From Parachlorella kessleri (taxonomy: Eukaryota > Chlorophyta > Trebouxiophyceae > Chlorellales > Chlorellaceae), in NCBI GenBank assembly GCA_001598975.1, contig BBXU01000602.1:1-30064 (forward strand): a DNA stretch of 30,064 nucleotides, written 5' to 3'. Position numbers and translations under genes: made by a program. Below are positions 1 through 11,206 of this stretch, one piece after another. The notes below the pieces were generated by a model, which saw nothing but the letters and a program-made list of their open reading frames with translations, ran no database searches and was not told where the DNA came from. The first letter of the stretch is position 1. Each line of letters starts with the position of its first letter.

Positions 1-551
1 ATAGGCTTGCCTGTATACCTGTCTGTCATCTGTGTTATCAGTATTTGTGTTGCCATTCACGACCATGTCTGACAATGCCCTGGGATGCCGTCTTACTAAC
101 GACTGCTCAGCAGTATTTGGTAAAATGGATTTCCACATCGAGTTGGCATGGCTGGCCAAAGCATAGTGTGGCGCCCGCCTTACACCATGCCGGACTGTTT
201 TCTTACATTTGGCTCAGCCTAGCTTACACTTGCACAGCATGGGGATAGATCGGCTATACAGACAGCGCAGGCAAGGGGATTTTCTAGCAAAATCGCCTAC
301 CAGGTAGGTAACCTGCTGTCAAAGCAACGTCAGTCCAACAGTTGCTCTCACACAGCCTAATGTCCCGACTTCGCCGGGGTTCTGAGACCTCCAACAAAGC
401 AACGCAGGTGTGACAGCATGCATGCATCAATTGACTCGGGGCCTGGGGCCAGGCACACGACTAAAGAGGGCGGGCGCTGTCAGGGGCCTGGGGCACAGGG
501 TCAATAAGGGGGGCGCCCAGCCAGCCTCTTGTGTCGTCTCTCCAGGCCAGC
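1..551. other. 3' flank of the Ala-rich gene; no gene seen
   Basis: No coding exon was recognised here. The segment lies downstream of the minus-strand stop at 552-554. Read on the minus strand it holds several TGTAA motifs (forward TTACA at 180-184, 203-207 and 224-228), the usual green-algal poly(A) signal, so it is probably the 3' UTR and flank of that gene. Open frames in this stretch are short and have no family signature. Confidence 0.5.
203..228 (-). terminator. Candidate TGTAA poly(A) signals
   Basis: Two minus-strand TGTAA pentamers lie 325-350 bp past the stop of the Ala-rich gene. TGTAA is the usual poly(A) signal in chlorophyte mRNAs. Assignment is by position and motif only; a third copy lies at 180-184. 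Confidence 0.35.
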
Positions 552-3500
552 TTACTTGCCGAGGGCGGAAGCCTGAGCGTTGGCGGCAGCCAGCGCCTGC
601 ACCGTGCAAGTTGGGAGAACCAGGGTTGCTGGCAATCATGCTGTGTTTCGAAGAGGCGCGGTTGAGCAAGGCGCACAAACCGCTTACATCCAACAAAGTG
701 ACATCACAGAAAGGACAGACCAGCTTGCACCGGGTGCGCACCCTTCTAACAGCACGACGGACGGAAGCCAGTGATTGACCCTAGGCAGGTTAGACCCATC
801 CAGGGCGAGGATCTCACTGAGGATGCTGAGGAGCTATTTCCTTCCAACTTCCTGCATGCTTGTGTGCACAGTCTCTGGGGTGTGTAGGAGATGCATGTGC
901 ATGCGCTGGTGCGCCTGCGCAGCATGCCCACCTGTGCAGCGTTGAGACCGGTGGCCTGGGCGACAGCCTGCAGCAATAGGAACCACATTGTGTCCAGCTT
1001 CTGGCTTTTGACTGTCATCTCTGTGCGCGTAAGCCTAGCCCTAAGCATTGGAAGTGTCAAGAGAGCCACTCCAATCGCTACGCTGCTCTGTGAAGCAACA
1101 CGCAGGCTTTTCTCACAAATTACAGTCAGCCAGACTCCAATGCAGTTTGCCTGCCTACTTGGCAGGTACTCACATTGGCATTGGCCTGAGCCACAGACTG
1201 AGGGAAGCAGACGGGGTTGAGCCGGGTACCAGCCTGCATGCCAGGCACCCAAAATCTAGACTCGCGCTGTGCACCAACAATGCCTGCACCGGTTTCAGGC
1301 GATGCAACGGAAAGCATGCCGTGCTGCCACACGCACAGAAAGTGTTGAGTACAACCCCCCGCTGGTTCAGTCCAAACACGGCCGCTTGTTGCAACATATG
1401 CTGCCCTTAGCAGCAGAGGCTGGGGTGGGCATGTGTGCAGGCACCAAGCTGTGACCCTCCGGCCCGCTAACACAGCTTACCCAGCACCGGCTACACACTG
1501 CATGCGCAGCGCACCTGTGCTCCCAGTGGCTGGGCCAACCCCTGCCTTCCATGCCAGTCTGACACTTGCAGCTACGTATTCCCTGTCTGCACACCATGCC
1601 CTCGCGACAAAGGGAAGGAGCAGCCCAAGGCAGTCAGCCACAGCTAGCCACGCACCTCTGCGCTGGCCTGTGCCACGGCCTGGGCCAGGCCCCCAGCACC
1701 TCCGGAAGCCTGAGCGCTGGCAGAGGCGGCTGCAAGAGCAACACAGCACACCACAAGTTCTTAGCTTCCCGACGTGGCCCTGCGACTCATGGGACATCAT
1801 CTGGGGACTTGGGGGGGTGAGACTGGCCAGCAGCTGCATGTCTGTGCATGGCCTGGGTAATGCTCGGCTAGGGTGGCTGACCAAGCGGGTATGGACAGCA
1901 GGACTACAGGTCGGGAGACAAGCCGTGGTGCACAACAGCAGTTCTTTGGCAGGACCTGCCAAAGACCATTGGAGTGTGCTCAAGCAGCTGCATGACACGA
2001 GTCTGGTGTTGTGCCAAAGGGCTGTTAGGAAATGAGGCAATGCCCAGAGCGTCACCAGGGGGCACTCACTTGCGATGGCCTGGGCAGTCTGGAAGGGGCA
2101 CTGCAGACACAAGGGGGCAATTGCCCAATGTGTCAGTCACTGCAGATATAACAGGGACCACCTGTGCAGCTACATGCACGAGGGTCACAGCAGGTCCGAC
2201 AAGCTCCCCACCAACCGCCCAGTGACAGGCAGTGACAGCTATGCGCAGGGAAGCAAAATGCAGTTAGCCAGAACCCTAGGCGCAATGCCCTGCAACTGTG
2301 CACTCCGATGATTTTCATGCTCCACGCGACGAGAAAACACGAGGAACAAGCGGCGAGCATGTGCAGGGGGCAGTAGACCCACCCTGTTGCAGGCGGCCGC
2401 GATGGCCTGTGCACTCGCAGTAGCCAGCGCCTGGTTGCCTGAGGCCTGTGCCTGCGTGGTGAAACAAAGCACTGTTGGTCCTAGTACCAAATCCCACATT
2501 ACCTATGGACGCAAAGGGCATGCTGTGAGCAAAACTGACCTCCCAAACACCACCCCGTGCGGTAGTGGGAGGACCCTCTTCATAGACGTAAGCTATGCGC
2601 CAGCAATTGCTTGGTAAAGGCACAGACATGAAGCAAACATGCATGCTGTGCAAGACATACGCTCAGTTCCCACAGTTACAAAGGAAATCCAGATCAGTAA
2701 GCCTCACCAGAGCGGAAGCCACAGCCTGGGCGGACGCTCCAGGGTTGGAGCAGATGGTGTTGGTCAGAGCTGCAAGGGGGAGCCAGCACGGCAGTAGAGG
2801 TCTGATGAGGCCACAGGCATCATTGTTACATGAATAAGAGGCTAGGGTTGCTGCTATCCCTCATGGTGACACCATGCGGGTCACCTCAGGAGTCCACTCC
2901 ACCCGCTTAGAGAGATGCGGCAGGTAAGAACACAGTCTTGCTTGAAAAGACGTGAAGCCAGCTCACCCACCGCATCATAGGTCATCCCAACAGAAGCTTA
3001 GGCGGAAAGCCACAGCACCCGGCTCCGCCTGTAGCCTTACCTTGGGAGAAGGCCTGGGCGCTGGCCTGGGCAGCCGCGCCGCCAGACGCGGTAGCCTGTG
3101 CCGCGGCGTTGGCCACTGCCTGCACGTGGGGCAGCAGTGCATGAGGGAGATGCCAGAATGGACAGTGGTAGGAGACTCCTCGCCGTGCGCCACCATGCTG
3201 ACGCTCCCCATGATCTGCAGGATTGAACCTGCTACACGCCCCGCCAAACAGGCCCAAAAAGGCACACCCGTGGAGAGGGCACCACACTTGACACTCCCTT
3301 GCACAAGGATACCTGGCCGTTTCCACTGGCGATGGCCTGCGCAGTGGCATCAGCCACAGCCTGACCCTGGCCTGATGCCTGTGCCTGAGCGGCGGCGTTG
3401 GCAAAGGCCTGGCCTGCGAGGAGAACGCACAATACAGCAGCCTGTGGGGATGCCATCATGAATCACAAGCTGACTGTTGGGTGCAAGGACACAGCCCATG

Positions 3501-4009
3501 CCAAGGTGGCTGGCTTCAGGGGCCGCAACTGGCGCAGCAGGGCTGTCGCGTGCATGGCCTGGCTTATGCTCCTGCACTGGGTGCAGCCCCCACCATGCCT
3601 CGACTGTGCATACCGTTCCCAGTAGAAACAGCGTTGGCAGCGGCGTTTGCGACTGCTGTGGAGCCCTGCAGCAGCTTGCGGCTAGTGCCTGCACACATAC
3701 ATGGCAGGGGGACCCCTGTGCCCAGAGTCGGCAAGCAGCCGTCTTGTCCCCAAACCCAAAGGCAGCATTGTAATGGGGTGGCGGCTGCACGGCTGCATGG
3801 CTTCATGGGGCATAGTGGGCAGCACCGCAAGCGTGGCGCCTGAGCCGCTTGTGGCAGTACACCGCCTCCAAGCTGTTTGGCCTGGCATTCCGCTGTCGTG
3901 CATCATGGGAAGCCTTGCCGCAGTCCAGCGCACCTGCAGGCTCAGCAGCGCCACCACGAGCGCAGACCAGCAGCAGAGCTGCTAGGAGGAGTGCCAGGGA
4001 GCGGGTCAT
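552..4009 (-). CDS. Secreted Ala/Gln-rich repeat protein, 11 exons, about 219 aa
   Basis: Exons, minus strand: 4009-3934, 3688-3614, 3413-3313, 3119-3041, 2769-2708, 2451-2383, 2088-2070, 1729-1656, 1197-1174, 967-932, 596-552. They total 660 nt and every phase join is in frame. Residues 1-25 form a signal peptide (MTRSLALLLAALLLVCA core). The rest is about 39% Ala with Gln, Asn, Ser and Gly, in repeats such as AVANAAAQATASG, AQAIASGNGQ, ASASAQASGGAGG and AVAQATGLNAAQ, ending ALAAANAQASALGK. Mature Cys are few (NTICSNPG, AACNR). Alternating small residues recall silk-like beta-sheet proteins, so an extracellular matrix or wall role is inferred, not shown. Exon 7 is only 19 nt. One more 27-nt exon near 1541-1515 (GLAQPLGAQ) would keep frame but has a poor acceptor. 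I do not recognise the family. Confidence 0.78.
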
Positions 4010-4467
4010 GGCGGCTAAGGTTACCCTGACAGTGCAATCGCAAGCAGCTGGAGATTAGAGGAAATGGGGACGATTCCTGCGTCCTACAGGCTTATCTCCT
4101 CAATCCAGCTCGGCAGCTGCCTGAAGCCGCTGGTATTGGAGGAAGCTACTGGGAGTTTCCCACGTTTGCTGTAGGGTTTGGTAATGCCGGGAACCTCATA
4201 GGCATGAGTGCTTCCTAGGAAGTAGGCCTGCAACTGTCTTTCCTTCTCAACTGGTAACAACTGAGTCCTGACTGGGAGGAGATGGTGAGCACCGCATGGA
4301 TTCCCATATAGTCCATACAGCATCCCTCCCCCACTGCCAAGGGCTTGATATAAACCAAGGGTTTGACCTAGGCAGGAGCACCCAGCTGAAAGTTTAGTTG
4401 CTTCACTGGCAGTCTCTCTCTCTGCCAGGCAGTCTCATGTACAGCAACCCCCCTCCCCCATGTGCAG
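4010..4467. promoter_or_regulatory. Divergent intergenic region, genes 1 and 2
   Basis: This 458-bp interval separates the minus-strand start at 4009 from the first supported plus-strand exon at 4468, so it should hold both promoters. A TATAAA hexamer on the plus strand at 4349-4354 could set a start near 4380 for the membrane-protein gene. The unresolved first coding exon of that gene is probably also here: an ATG directly before a GTGAGC donor at about 4282 would join in phase 0 but is weak. No other structure was seen. Confidence 0.4.
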
Positions 4468-6672
4468 GACCCCTTCCTGCTGTCCTTCCGTGACAGGGAC
4501 CTGGAGAGCAGGTACCAGACCTACCATGCAGAGCGCCAGCGGGGCGCGGACCTGCGCAGCAGCCTGCTGTGCACCATAACCTGCGCTGCGCTGCTGTGCA
4601 AGGCTCTGGAGGTGCACCCCGCCTGGAGCAGCGCAGCCTGGCGCTGGGCGGGTGAGTTAGACGGCCAGGCGTGCTAGGGTTTTGCAGGTTTTGGTGTGTT
4701 TGTCGGCTGTTACTAATCTGCCTAAGCTCAGCTGTGGAGCAGGCATGCCAAGCTATAAAGTAGCCCACGGTGCAGCTTGTGGCTTGAGGTTGCTGCGGGG
4801 CTGGCACCTTACCAGCACTCGGCATCATGGTGTATGCTTCAGCACCGTCAGCATGCAATCATTGGCGATAGAGGCAGTGCACGGCTGCACCACGGGGGAG
4901 GTGCTGCACCCCCAGCACGCGGCACACAGCAAACCCATCGCATGAGCCATTTACTGATGCAGCAAGGGACAGACATAGATTTTATCAAGACCTTGTGCGC
5001 CCTATCGCGCTGCAGTTGTACACACGCTTGTGGTGGCTCCGGCCCCGGCTGTGTGGAGCTGGGCTCACCGTCAAAGCTGGGCCCGCTGGAGGCGTCTGCT
5101 GCTGCTGGCCCTGGTGCCTTACCACCTATACTTCTCGCGGTTTGTAATGTGAGTTGGCCGTTCTAATATGTCTCGCACGCTCTGGTGCTATGCGCTGGTC
5201 ACACTGGAGGGCGCTTGTGGGGAGTGAGCAGCTAGAGAGGGGTTGGGTAACTTAACTCTTTGTTGCTACACAGTGCCTCGGCTTTTGGCATCAATAATAT
5301 CGTCGAACCGAAGTGGCCGCAGGTCGACCCTTGTCTTCAACCCCTCCCCTCCCACCGCTCCCTACCTCCTATGGAAGGCATTCAACTACAGGTAAGCAAG
5401 GTGGCTTTCTACCCCGACTGCATCTTGGCCAGTTTGTCAGTGTGCACCAACATTCCAGTTTTGAGAGGCGCATGCAAGGTGCTTCAGGGCTTGCGCTGCA
5501 CCACGGATCCTCCCTATCACAGCCAGTGCTGGCCTGCATCCGCGCACCCCAGTGGGTGGAGACGAGGCTTAGTGCATGGCCTATGTGTTGCTGCCCTGCA
5601 GCGGCATCATGTGGCAGCTGATGCTTTCCCTCTATTACCGCCTGCCTTTCGCCTACCACCTCCCTGCTCATCTGGAAGGTCTGGGAAAGAGGCCTAACAT
5701 TGTGTGTTTCAGTGCTACGATATTACGCGATTATTGCATATGGGCATGCGTATGCGCCCTCCGATGCAGCTGACGGTTCACTCTAACCGACAGTGCCCCC
5801 TGGCTGCTAACTCTTTGCACGGCGTCCAATCAGCGATGCCGGTCTGGCGGCCCACTTCAACACCCGCTGTTGTTACTGCTGCACCGTTGTAGGGGTAGCA
5901 GCCTTGCAGCCTCATACCCACAGCTGGTGCCGGTGGATATCCGCCGCCAGCCCTGGCCTGCTGGCCACCCTGCACAGCGCAGCACAGCGCGCGGCACGCC
6001 TCACAAGCCGCCACCTTGCAACATCCAAGCTCGCAAGAGGAGCCACGTCGCTGCTTGTACTGCCGCCGACGCCACCTGCCGCTGATCCTGAGCTGTGCAG
6101 CTGCCAGCACTGGCTCCTGTGGGGGCAGCTTTATTTTGGGCTGGGGCTGGGCAGCTATGTGGTGTGGCTGCTGGAGCGACGGTCCAGGCACATCTTCCTC
6201 CTGCAGGTCAGTGGCTTCGATCCACCTTTCCAAGCTGGCGACATGCAGGTCTTGCTGCTGCAATGGGAATTTCTGGGGGAGCGGCAAGCTTTGTCTTGCC
6301 CCGCATATCGTATGAGACTTGCGGTGGCCGGACAGCGAGAGGCCCTCAGCTACAAAGGCAGGGGAAGGGAGAGGCCTCTGTGAAAGCTGCCCTCCGTTCA
6401 CACGCAGCGCACGCTTTCTGGACTGCATACTGGCCAAGTGGACCAGCGTGCTGAGCCTGCTCTGGTCTGGCTTGGGCATGCAGATGTCCGCTGGGACGGC
6501 CTCCATCAGCCGACCCTCACTTGCGCAGAAAGTCAAGCCAGCGGCAGTGATAGGTGCCATGCTGGCAGCGCCGCTTATGTGGAAAGTTGCCGAGCTGGTT
6601 CTGAGGGTGCAGAGAAGTGTGCCAGTAGTGGATGAGCCGTGGGCCTTGCAAACCTGCCCAGCAACACCGTAG
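4468..6672 (+). CDS. Multi-pass membrane protein of unknown family
   Basis: Supported exons: 4468-4651, 5016-5148, 5323-5391, 5602-5678, 5713-5749, 5924-6206, and a last exon from about 6405 to the TAG at 6670-6672. Phases agree through the sixth exon; the join into the last exon is off phase, so a donor near 6179 or a missed mini-exon is needed. The start lies upstream and is unresolved, because no in-frame ATG is found in the first exon. The protein begins DPFLLSFRDRDLESRYQTYH, then has hydrophobic segments (SSLLCTITCAALLC, RRLLLLALVPYHLYFSRFV, GIMWQLMLSLYYRLPFAYH, LYFGLGLGSYVVWLLER, VIGAMLAAPLMWKVAELV). A Pro-rich loop NPSPPTAPYLLWKAFNY lies between. About six membrane spans are plausible. 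I recognise no family; function unknown. Confidence 0.6.
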
Positions 6673-7066
6673 AGAAGACTTGAGAGATTGCAAATTGCTT
6701 GTGCCTTCTCCTTGCTGTCTTGTCCCGCCGCGGCAACGGTTGCTTGCTTTTGCCAGGCTTTGCATGGCTTGTTTTGTCAGCCTGCCGACTGTGCTTCAGC
6801 GCCTGAAACATATCACCTTATAGGTGGCAGCCAAAGAAAGTGGAAACCCCTCACAAATGAAACTACACATCCACAGCGGATCTCCATCGCCCGCCGCCTT
6901 ACAAGCAGCTGAGCCGCCGCCAAACAGCCTGGGTCGAGTGGCTCCCAGGTGGCGCGCCATGGCGATTGCGCCAGGGCGGCAGCACTCAGTGGCACCCAAA
7001 ACTTGATCGCATATGCTGTTTATGCACTCAGCGTTGAGCATTCGGCGACCCCTTCTTGCCAGGAAG
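6673..7066. other. Intergenic spacer, no gene seen
   Basis: The segment runs from the stop of the membrane-protein gene to the proposed start of the aldo-keto reductase gene. Open frames on both strands overlap here but lack splice support and family signatures. It should contain the 3' end of one gene and the promoter of the next; no clear TATA box or TGTAA was found. Confidence 0.4.
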
Positions 7067-10000
7067 ATGGCAAGCGACGGTCAGTTTGCGCTCATGTCTA
7101 CTTGCGGACGTGCAGGTCCACTGCTGCTGTCGAACCTTTATATTTAACCGCTGCAGGCTGTCAACCTGTGGAGTGGCAGCAACGGGGTGCAGCCTTTCCT
7201 TACCTGATGCACCATCCTAACTTCACCCAGACCGAGAACTACGGCACTGGGCGTGAGTGTCAGCATAGTGTTGGATTGGACTGTGAAATTTGTGACTACA
7301 GACTTCCATCGTCGAATGGTTGATGGCATGTGCATGCAGGCCATGGGACTACGGGCGCTCCTGCGGCCGCAGAGCCCTCTGAGACTGCCCAGCAACGGGT
7401 GAGCTGAAGACCCACTTCTGATTCCAGGAGCTGAACCAACACCTTGTTTGCTGTGCCATGCGGCCAGTTCTGTGTCTTGCGAAGCCCTGGCTGCCCTCAA
7501 CATATGCCTTCCTTGCATCAAGACCTTGGCCAGATAAGCCGTTCCCCTATGTTGCGCTAGCGACTTGTTCTGATAGTATTAGGGGCCAACCCTGCAGGAC
7601 CGCACCGGCACCTGGAATGGCCCTGCGCCGCGTGGCTATGCGGGTGACGCCGCGGAGCCCAGCGGCGCTGCTTCTGAGCAGCGCCCCGTCAGCGATTCAG
7701 ACTACGCCTTGCTGCCCGGCGGTGCCCGCATGCCCCTAGTGGGCCTCGGCACCTACAAGTGCGGCAGCGCTGATGCTGTGCGCGCTGCGCTGAGGCTGGG
7801 CTACCGCCACATAGACTGCGCCACCGTGTACGAGAACCAGGCGCTGATCGGCGAGGGGCTGCGGGACTTCATTGCCGAGGTACGCAGCGGCCAGCAAGGC
7901 AAGAATGAGGTTTGTGCCGCATGTCTCCTTCTAGGGCTATCGTGTTGGCGTGTTGCGTGGGCCTTTGAACCCACCGTAACGGCAGCGCAGGCTTGCTGTC
8001 ATATCGGTGTGGTGTGATGCAGCACCAGGTGTTGTTGGGGGCCCGGCTTACCCTGTTGGACGCCGGGAGCAAGCACCGACTCTTCGATTTGAGCCATTGA
8101 TCACCTTGCAGGGGCGGCGGGAGGAGCTGTTCATAACCTCCAAGGTGTGGAATGATGACCACCACCCGGAGGATGTGAGGTAAGCCAGGGCAGGGCATGG
8201 TGAGTAGGGTGGGCCCATGGGGTGCTTGGTCCAGGAGCGCACACAGCATGCTGTGCTCCTGGTCAGCATGGCAGACAGGCGCATTGCCATGCTGTCAACT
8301 TGCGGGGCAGCCTGCGTGGTGGCGTCTGGGGAAGGGCGAGCCCCCAGACAGATTACCAGTTTCTTGTCGTAGGACACGAAGCGTACCCCGCCTTCCACCA
8401 GGTTCTGCTGGTCCGCTCGTGTGTGCTGTCCTCACCCTCGCACGCCTTTGCCACTACCCCCACCCGCACTCTTTGCATGCGTTCCCTGCAGGCGGTCGTG
8501 CGAGACCTCTATCGCGGAGCTTGGCTGCGGCTACCTAGACCTGCTGCTGATCCACTGGCCTCACGCCTGGGTGCGGGGCACGCAGCAGGAGGACACTTCC
8601 GTCACGCTCCTGGACACATGGTGAGCGGCGCGGTCTTGGGGGGTGGTTGCTAAGCGCCACATGTGGGGCATTGGTTGGGGCGGGGTGGCAGGGGGTATGT
8701 TGCCGACAGGCGTGTTACACAGTTTTGTCGCTGTTCGGGGACATGCCGGCACTAGTGTTCCTTGGAGGGTGGATTGCCTGGGAGCGCCCTTTACTATGTT
8801 TCTCCCCTTCTGCGGGTGCCTTACCAATTTCCCGCCCGGGCTGGCGGCCCCCCGCTCCTACCCCTGGTGGTGGTTTGGGGGCTGCCAGCTCGCCACATGG
8901 CGCGAGATCAAATGGCGGCCACCCCACAGCAGCTCACGGACCCGTCGCACCTGGCTCGCCCGCCGCCTGCTCTGCCGGCGTATGGGCGCGCGTTCTTATA
9001 CTGGGGCCGCACACTCCCACCTCTCTCCCGTGTCTATCCCTTCACGCCTGCTTCCTGGAAAGTAGGGCTGCCTGATTTTGTGCTAACTTACCACATAGTG
9101 CTCGTGTATCACTGCAATGGTCTATGCTGGGTAAGCAGACCAGTCAGCGCCCGCATCGCCACCCTGCCTATCGTCCTTGTCCCCCTCCCAACAGGCAGAA
9201 AGCAGACTCCAAGACTCCACGCCTGCATCCCCACTGCTGGCGAGAGCTTCACCCTGTTGTGTCAACATTGCCTGCCTCCCCTGCCGCCCTGGCCCCCTGC
9301 TCCCCAGCAACTCCTTTGCGTCTCCCCCCTGCCCCCTCCAGGCGTGCGATGGAGGCCCTTGTCGATGCTGGGCTGGTGTGCCACATTGGCGTGTCCAACT
9401 ATGGCCTGGTGCAGCTGGAGGAGCTGCTGGGGCAGGCCCGCATCAAGCCTGTCGTCAACCAGGTGGGTCAAACAACCAGCCAGTCAATCAAACAAACAAT
9501 CAATCGATCAATCAAACAGTAAACCAAAACGCTTCCCACAGCAGCAGCAAAGCATGTGCCGTAGATGCGTCGCAATCAAGCCCATGGTCAGTCAGGTGGG
9601 TTGCAAGCACAGGTGCTGCAGAGGCCCACCCATGTGCATATGGGGGCTGGCAGCAGGCGGACTTCTGCAGCCACTCGCATGCAAGTTTAGCCACTCGCAT
9701 GCAAGTGCGGCAGATGGGTGCCAGGTTGGGTTCAGCAGGGTAGTGGAACCAGGCTACCTCCCCACCACCCAGCCCTTGCGCATTCAGCTTTTCTCCCATT
9801 CGGTTGTTGTCTTACCTGGGGGAGCCACACCCGCTGCTGGAGCAGCCTGACCTGTTAGGTGTGCGCTCGCCCTCCTTCCAACCCATGTCGCTGCATCGCA
9901 ACTACGGTTTGCCGCAACTACGGCCAAACCGAAAGGCGCAATGTGCTCTGCCCTTCCCCTGTCGTCATGTGCAAGAACACAGCTGCACCGCTGGCGAGCA

Positions 10001-11206
10001 TGTGTTCTCCTACATAAACCATAAAGGTCGAACTTTGAAGGCCGCACCACAACTCACACACCGCCCTGTCATTTCCCCTCCACCAAGTGCAGGTGGAGCT
10101 GCACCCGCTGCTGGCCCAGCGCAAACTGGTGGGCGTGTGCGCGCGGCGGGGCGTGACCTGCGTGGCCTACTCGCCCCTGGGCCACTCCAAGCAAGACCTG
10201 CTGGAGCACCCAGCTGTACTCAAGGTGGCGGAGGAGCTGGGGAAGAGCCCCGCGCAGGTGGGGGCTGGACTTGTGTGGGGATGGGTTTATGTGGGCCTGG
10301 ACTTGTGTGGGGAAGGGCCCCGCTTGTGTGGGCCTGGACATGCGCGTCTTGCTGTGTGGATCTTGTGATCGCGGCATCGCATCCAATGGTCGTGGTCCCC
10401 TAGGATTAGACTCTGAATTTTCACCTTGGAGAACTGTCAACGCCCTCGCGGCTCTGAAGACCATTCTGCAATAATGAGGGGACGGTCGTCTGCTGCTTGG
10501 ATACTGTTGTTGCACCCACTCCTGCCTGCATACCTCACATGCGTGCAAGCTAAGTGCCGCACCCTGCTTGCACGCTTGGCCTGCGATGAGCCACTATCGA
10601 TCTCCTGGTAAGTTTCTGACGCCCCTCTGGGGCGCTCGTGACGAGCATCGATGTTATGTCTGGACTTCTGAGGCCAAGCACATCACCTCCCGCTCGGCAA
10701 GCCTCCTCGCCTGGCATGCAGGGGGCGCTTACCGCATTACAGTCCTGCACTGTATGGCACTGGCCACCTGACCACCTAGCATAGCATAGCATGCCATGCC
10801 ACCTTTCCTCCCTGGACACCCCATTTCTGCGGTGTCACGGCTCTGTGAACCGCAGTGAAGTCCTCTTGCCTGCCTGGGACATCTCCTCCCAGTCAAGCAC
10901 CCCTGTCGACATGCCCGCCTTTACCCCAAGGTCCCAGCCCCCAACCCCTATTCCTCGCTGCGCCCCGCTGCCGCGCAGGTGCTGCTGCGCTGGAATGTGC
11001 AGCGTGGGGTGGCGGTCATCCCAAAGGCCTCCAGCGAGCCCCACTTGAGGGACAACATCGAGGGCCTGTTCACATGGCGGCTTTCCCCCGCCCAGAAGGC
11101 AGCCTTGGACGTGCTGGACTGTGGCAGGCGGTTTGTCATCAGCGAGTGGCACCAGTGGGAGGATGTGGAGGAGGGCGGGGCAACCAAGCCCAGCCGCGTC
11201 TTGTAA
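7067..11206 (+). CDS. Aldo-keto reductase, 9 exons, about 386 aa
   Basis: Exons: 7067-7079, 7157-7252, 7340-7398, 7598-7879, 8112-8179, 8492-8620, 9342-9462, 10093-10257, 10979-11206 (TAA); total 1161 nt, all phases consistent. The product should reduce aldehydes or ketones with NADPH in a TIM barrel. The catalytic tetrad is complete: Asp129 and Tyr134 (HIDCATVYEN), Lys161 (FITSKVW), His194 (LLLIHWPH). Other family marks are MPLVGLGTYKCG, GVSNYGLVQLEELL, VNQVELHPLL, VAYSPLG and the cofactor-binding IPKASS near the C-terminus. The family is usually 310-330 aa; here about 90 residues of low-complexity sequence precede the barrel. Start choice rests on a 13-nt first exon (MASD plus one base) that joins in phase, so the N-terminus is less certain than the barrel. 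Substrate cannot be told. Confidence 0.92.
9470..9522. repeat. CAAT/AAAC-rich simple repeat in AKR intron 7
   Basis: Just after the donor at 9463 lies an A-rich run of short CAATCAAT and AACAAACA units. It is strikingly AT-rich beside the surrounding GC-rich DNA and has no coding potential. Confidence 0.7.
9669..9708. repeat. 20-bp direct tandem repeat in AKR intron 7
   Basis: The unit AGCCACTCGCATGCAAGT occurs twice head to tail (9669-9688 and 9689-9708) with differences only at the last bases. It lies inside the long intron before the VELHPLL exon. Confidence 0.85.
10258..10345. repeat. Imperfect GGCCTGGACTTGTGTGGGG repeats, AKR intron 8
   Basis: Starting at the donor of intron 8, three imperfect copies of a roughly 20-30 bp G-rich unit (TGGACTTGTGTGGGG and variants) follow each other. 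They recall the exon-edge duplications in the exportin gene but contain no exon sequence. Confidence 0.6.
10781..10800. repeat. AGCAT/ATGCC microsatellite
   Basis: A short pentanucleotide run (AGCAT three times, then CATGC and CATGCC) lies in AKR intron 8. Confidence 0.6.
11202..11206 (+). terminator. TGTAA overlapping the AKR stop codon
   Basis: The last Leu codon and the TAA stop together spell TGTAA. No other clear TGTAA was noticed before 11836. It may be coincidence, since poly(A) signals normally lie further downstream. Confidence 0.15.

Noticed and set aside
746..1252. Minus-strand open frame as an uninterrupted 168-aa protein
   Set aside because: It contains the splice sites and the 36-nt exon of the Ala-rich gene; the rest reads as intron.
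1515..1541. A twelfth exon (GLAQPLGAQ) of the Ala-rich gene
   Set aside because: It would keep frame, but its acceptor has no pyrimidine tract; it was left out of the model.
5778..6560. Minus-strand open frame of 260 codons
   Set aside because: It is antisense to membrane-protein exons that have consistent splice phases, and it shows no recognisable domain.
8762..9850. Plus-strand open frame of 362 codons
   Set aside because: It runs through introns and one exon of the aldo-keto reductase in the wrong frame; the conserved motifs are in another frame.
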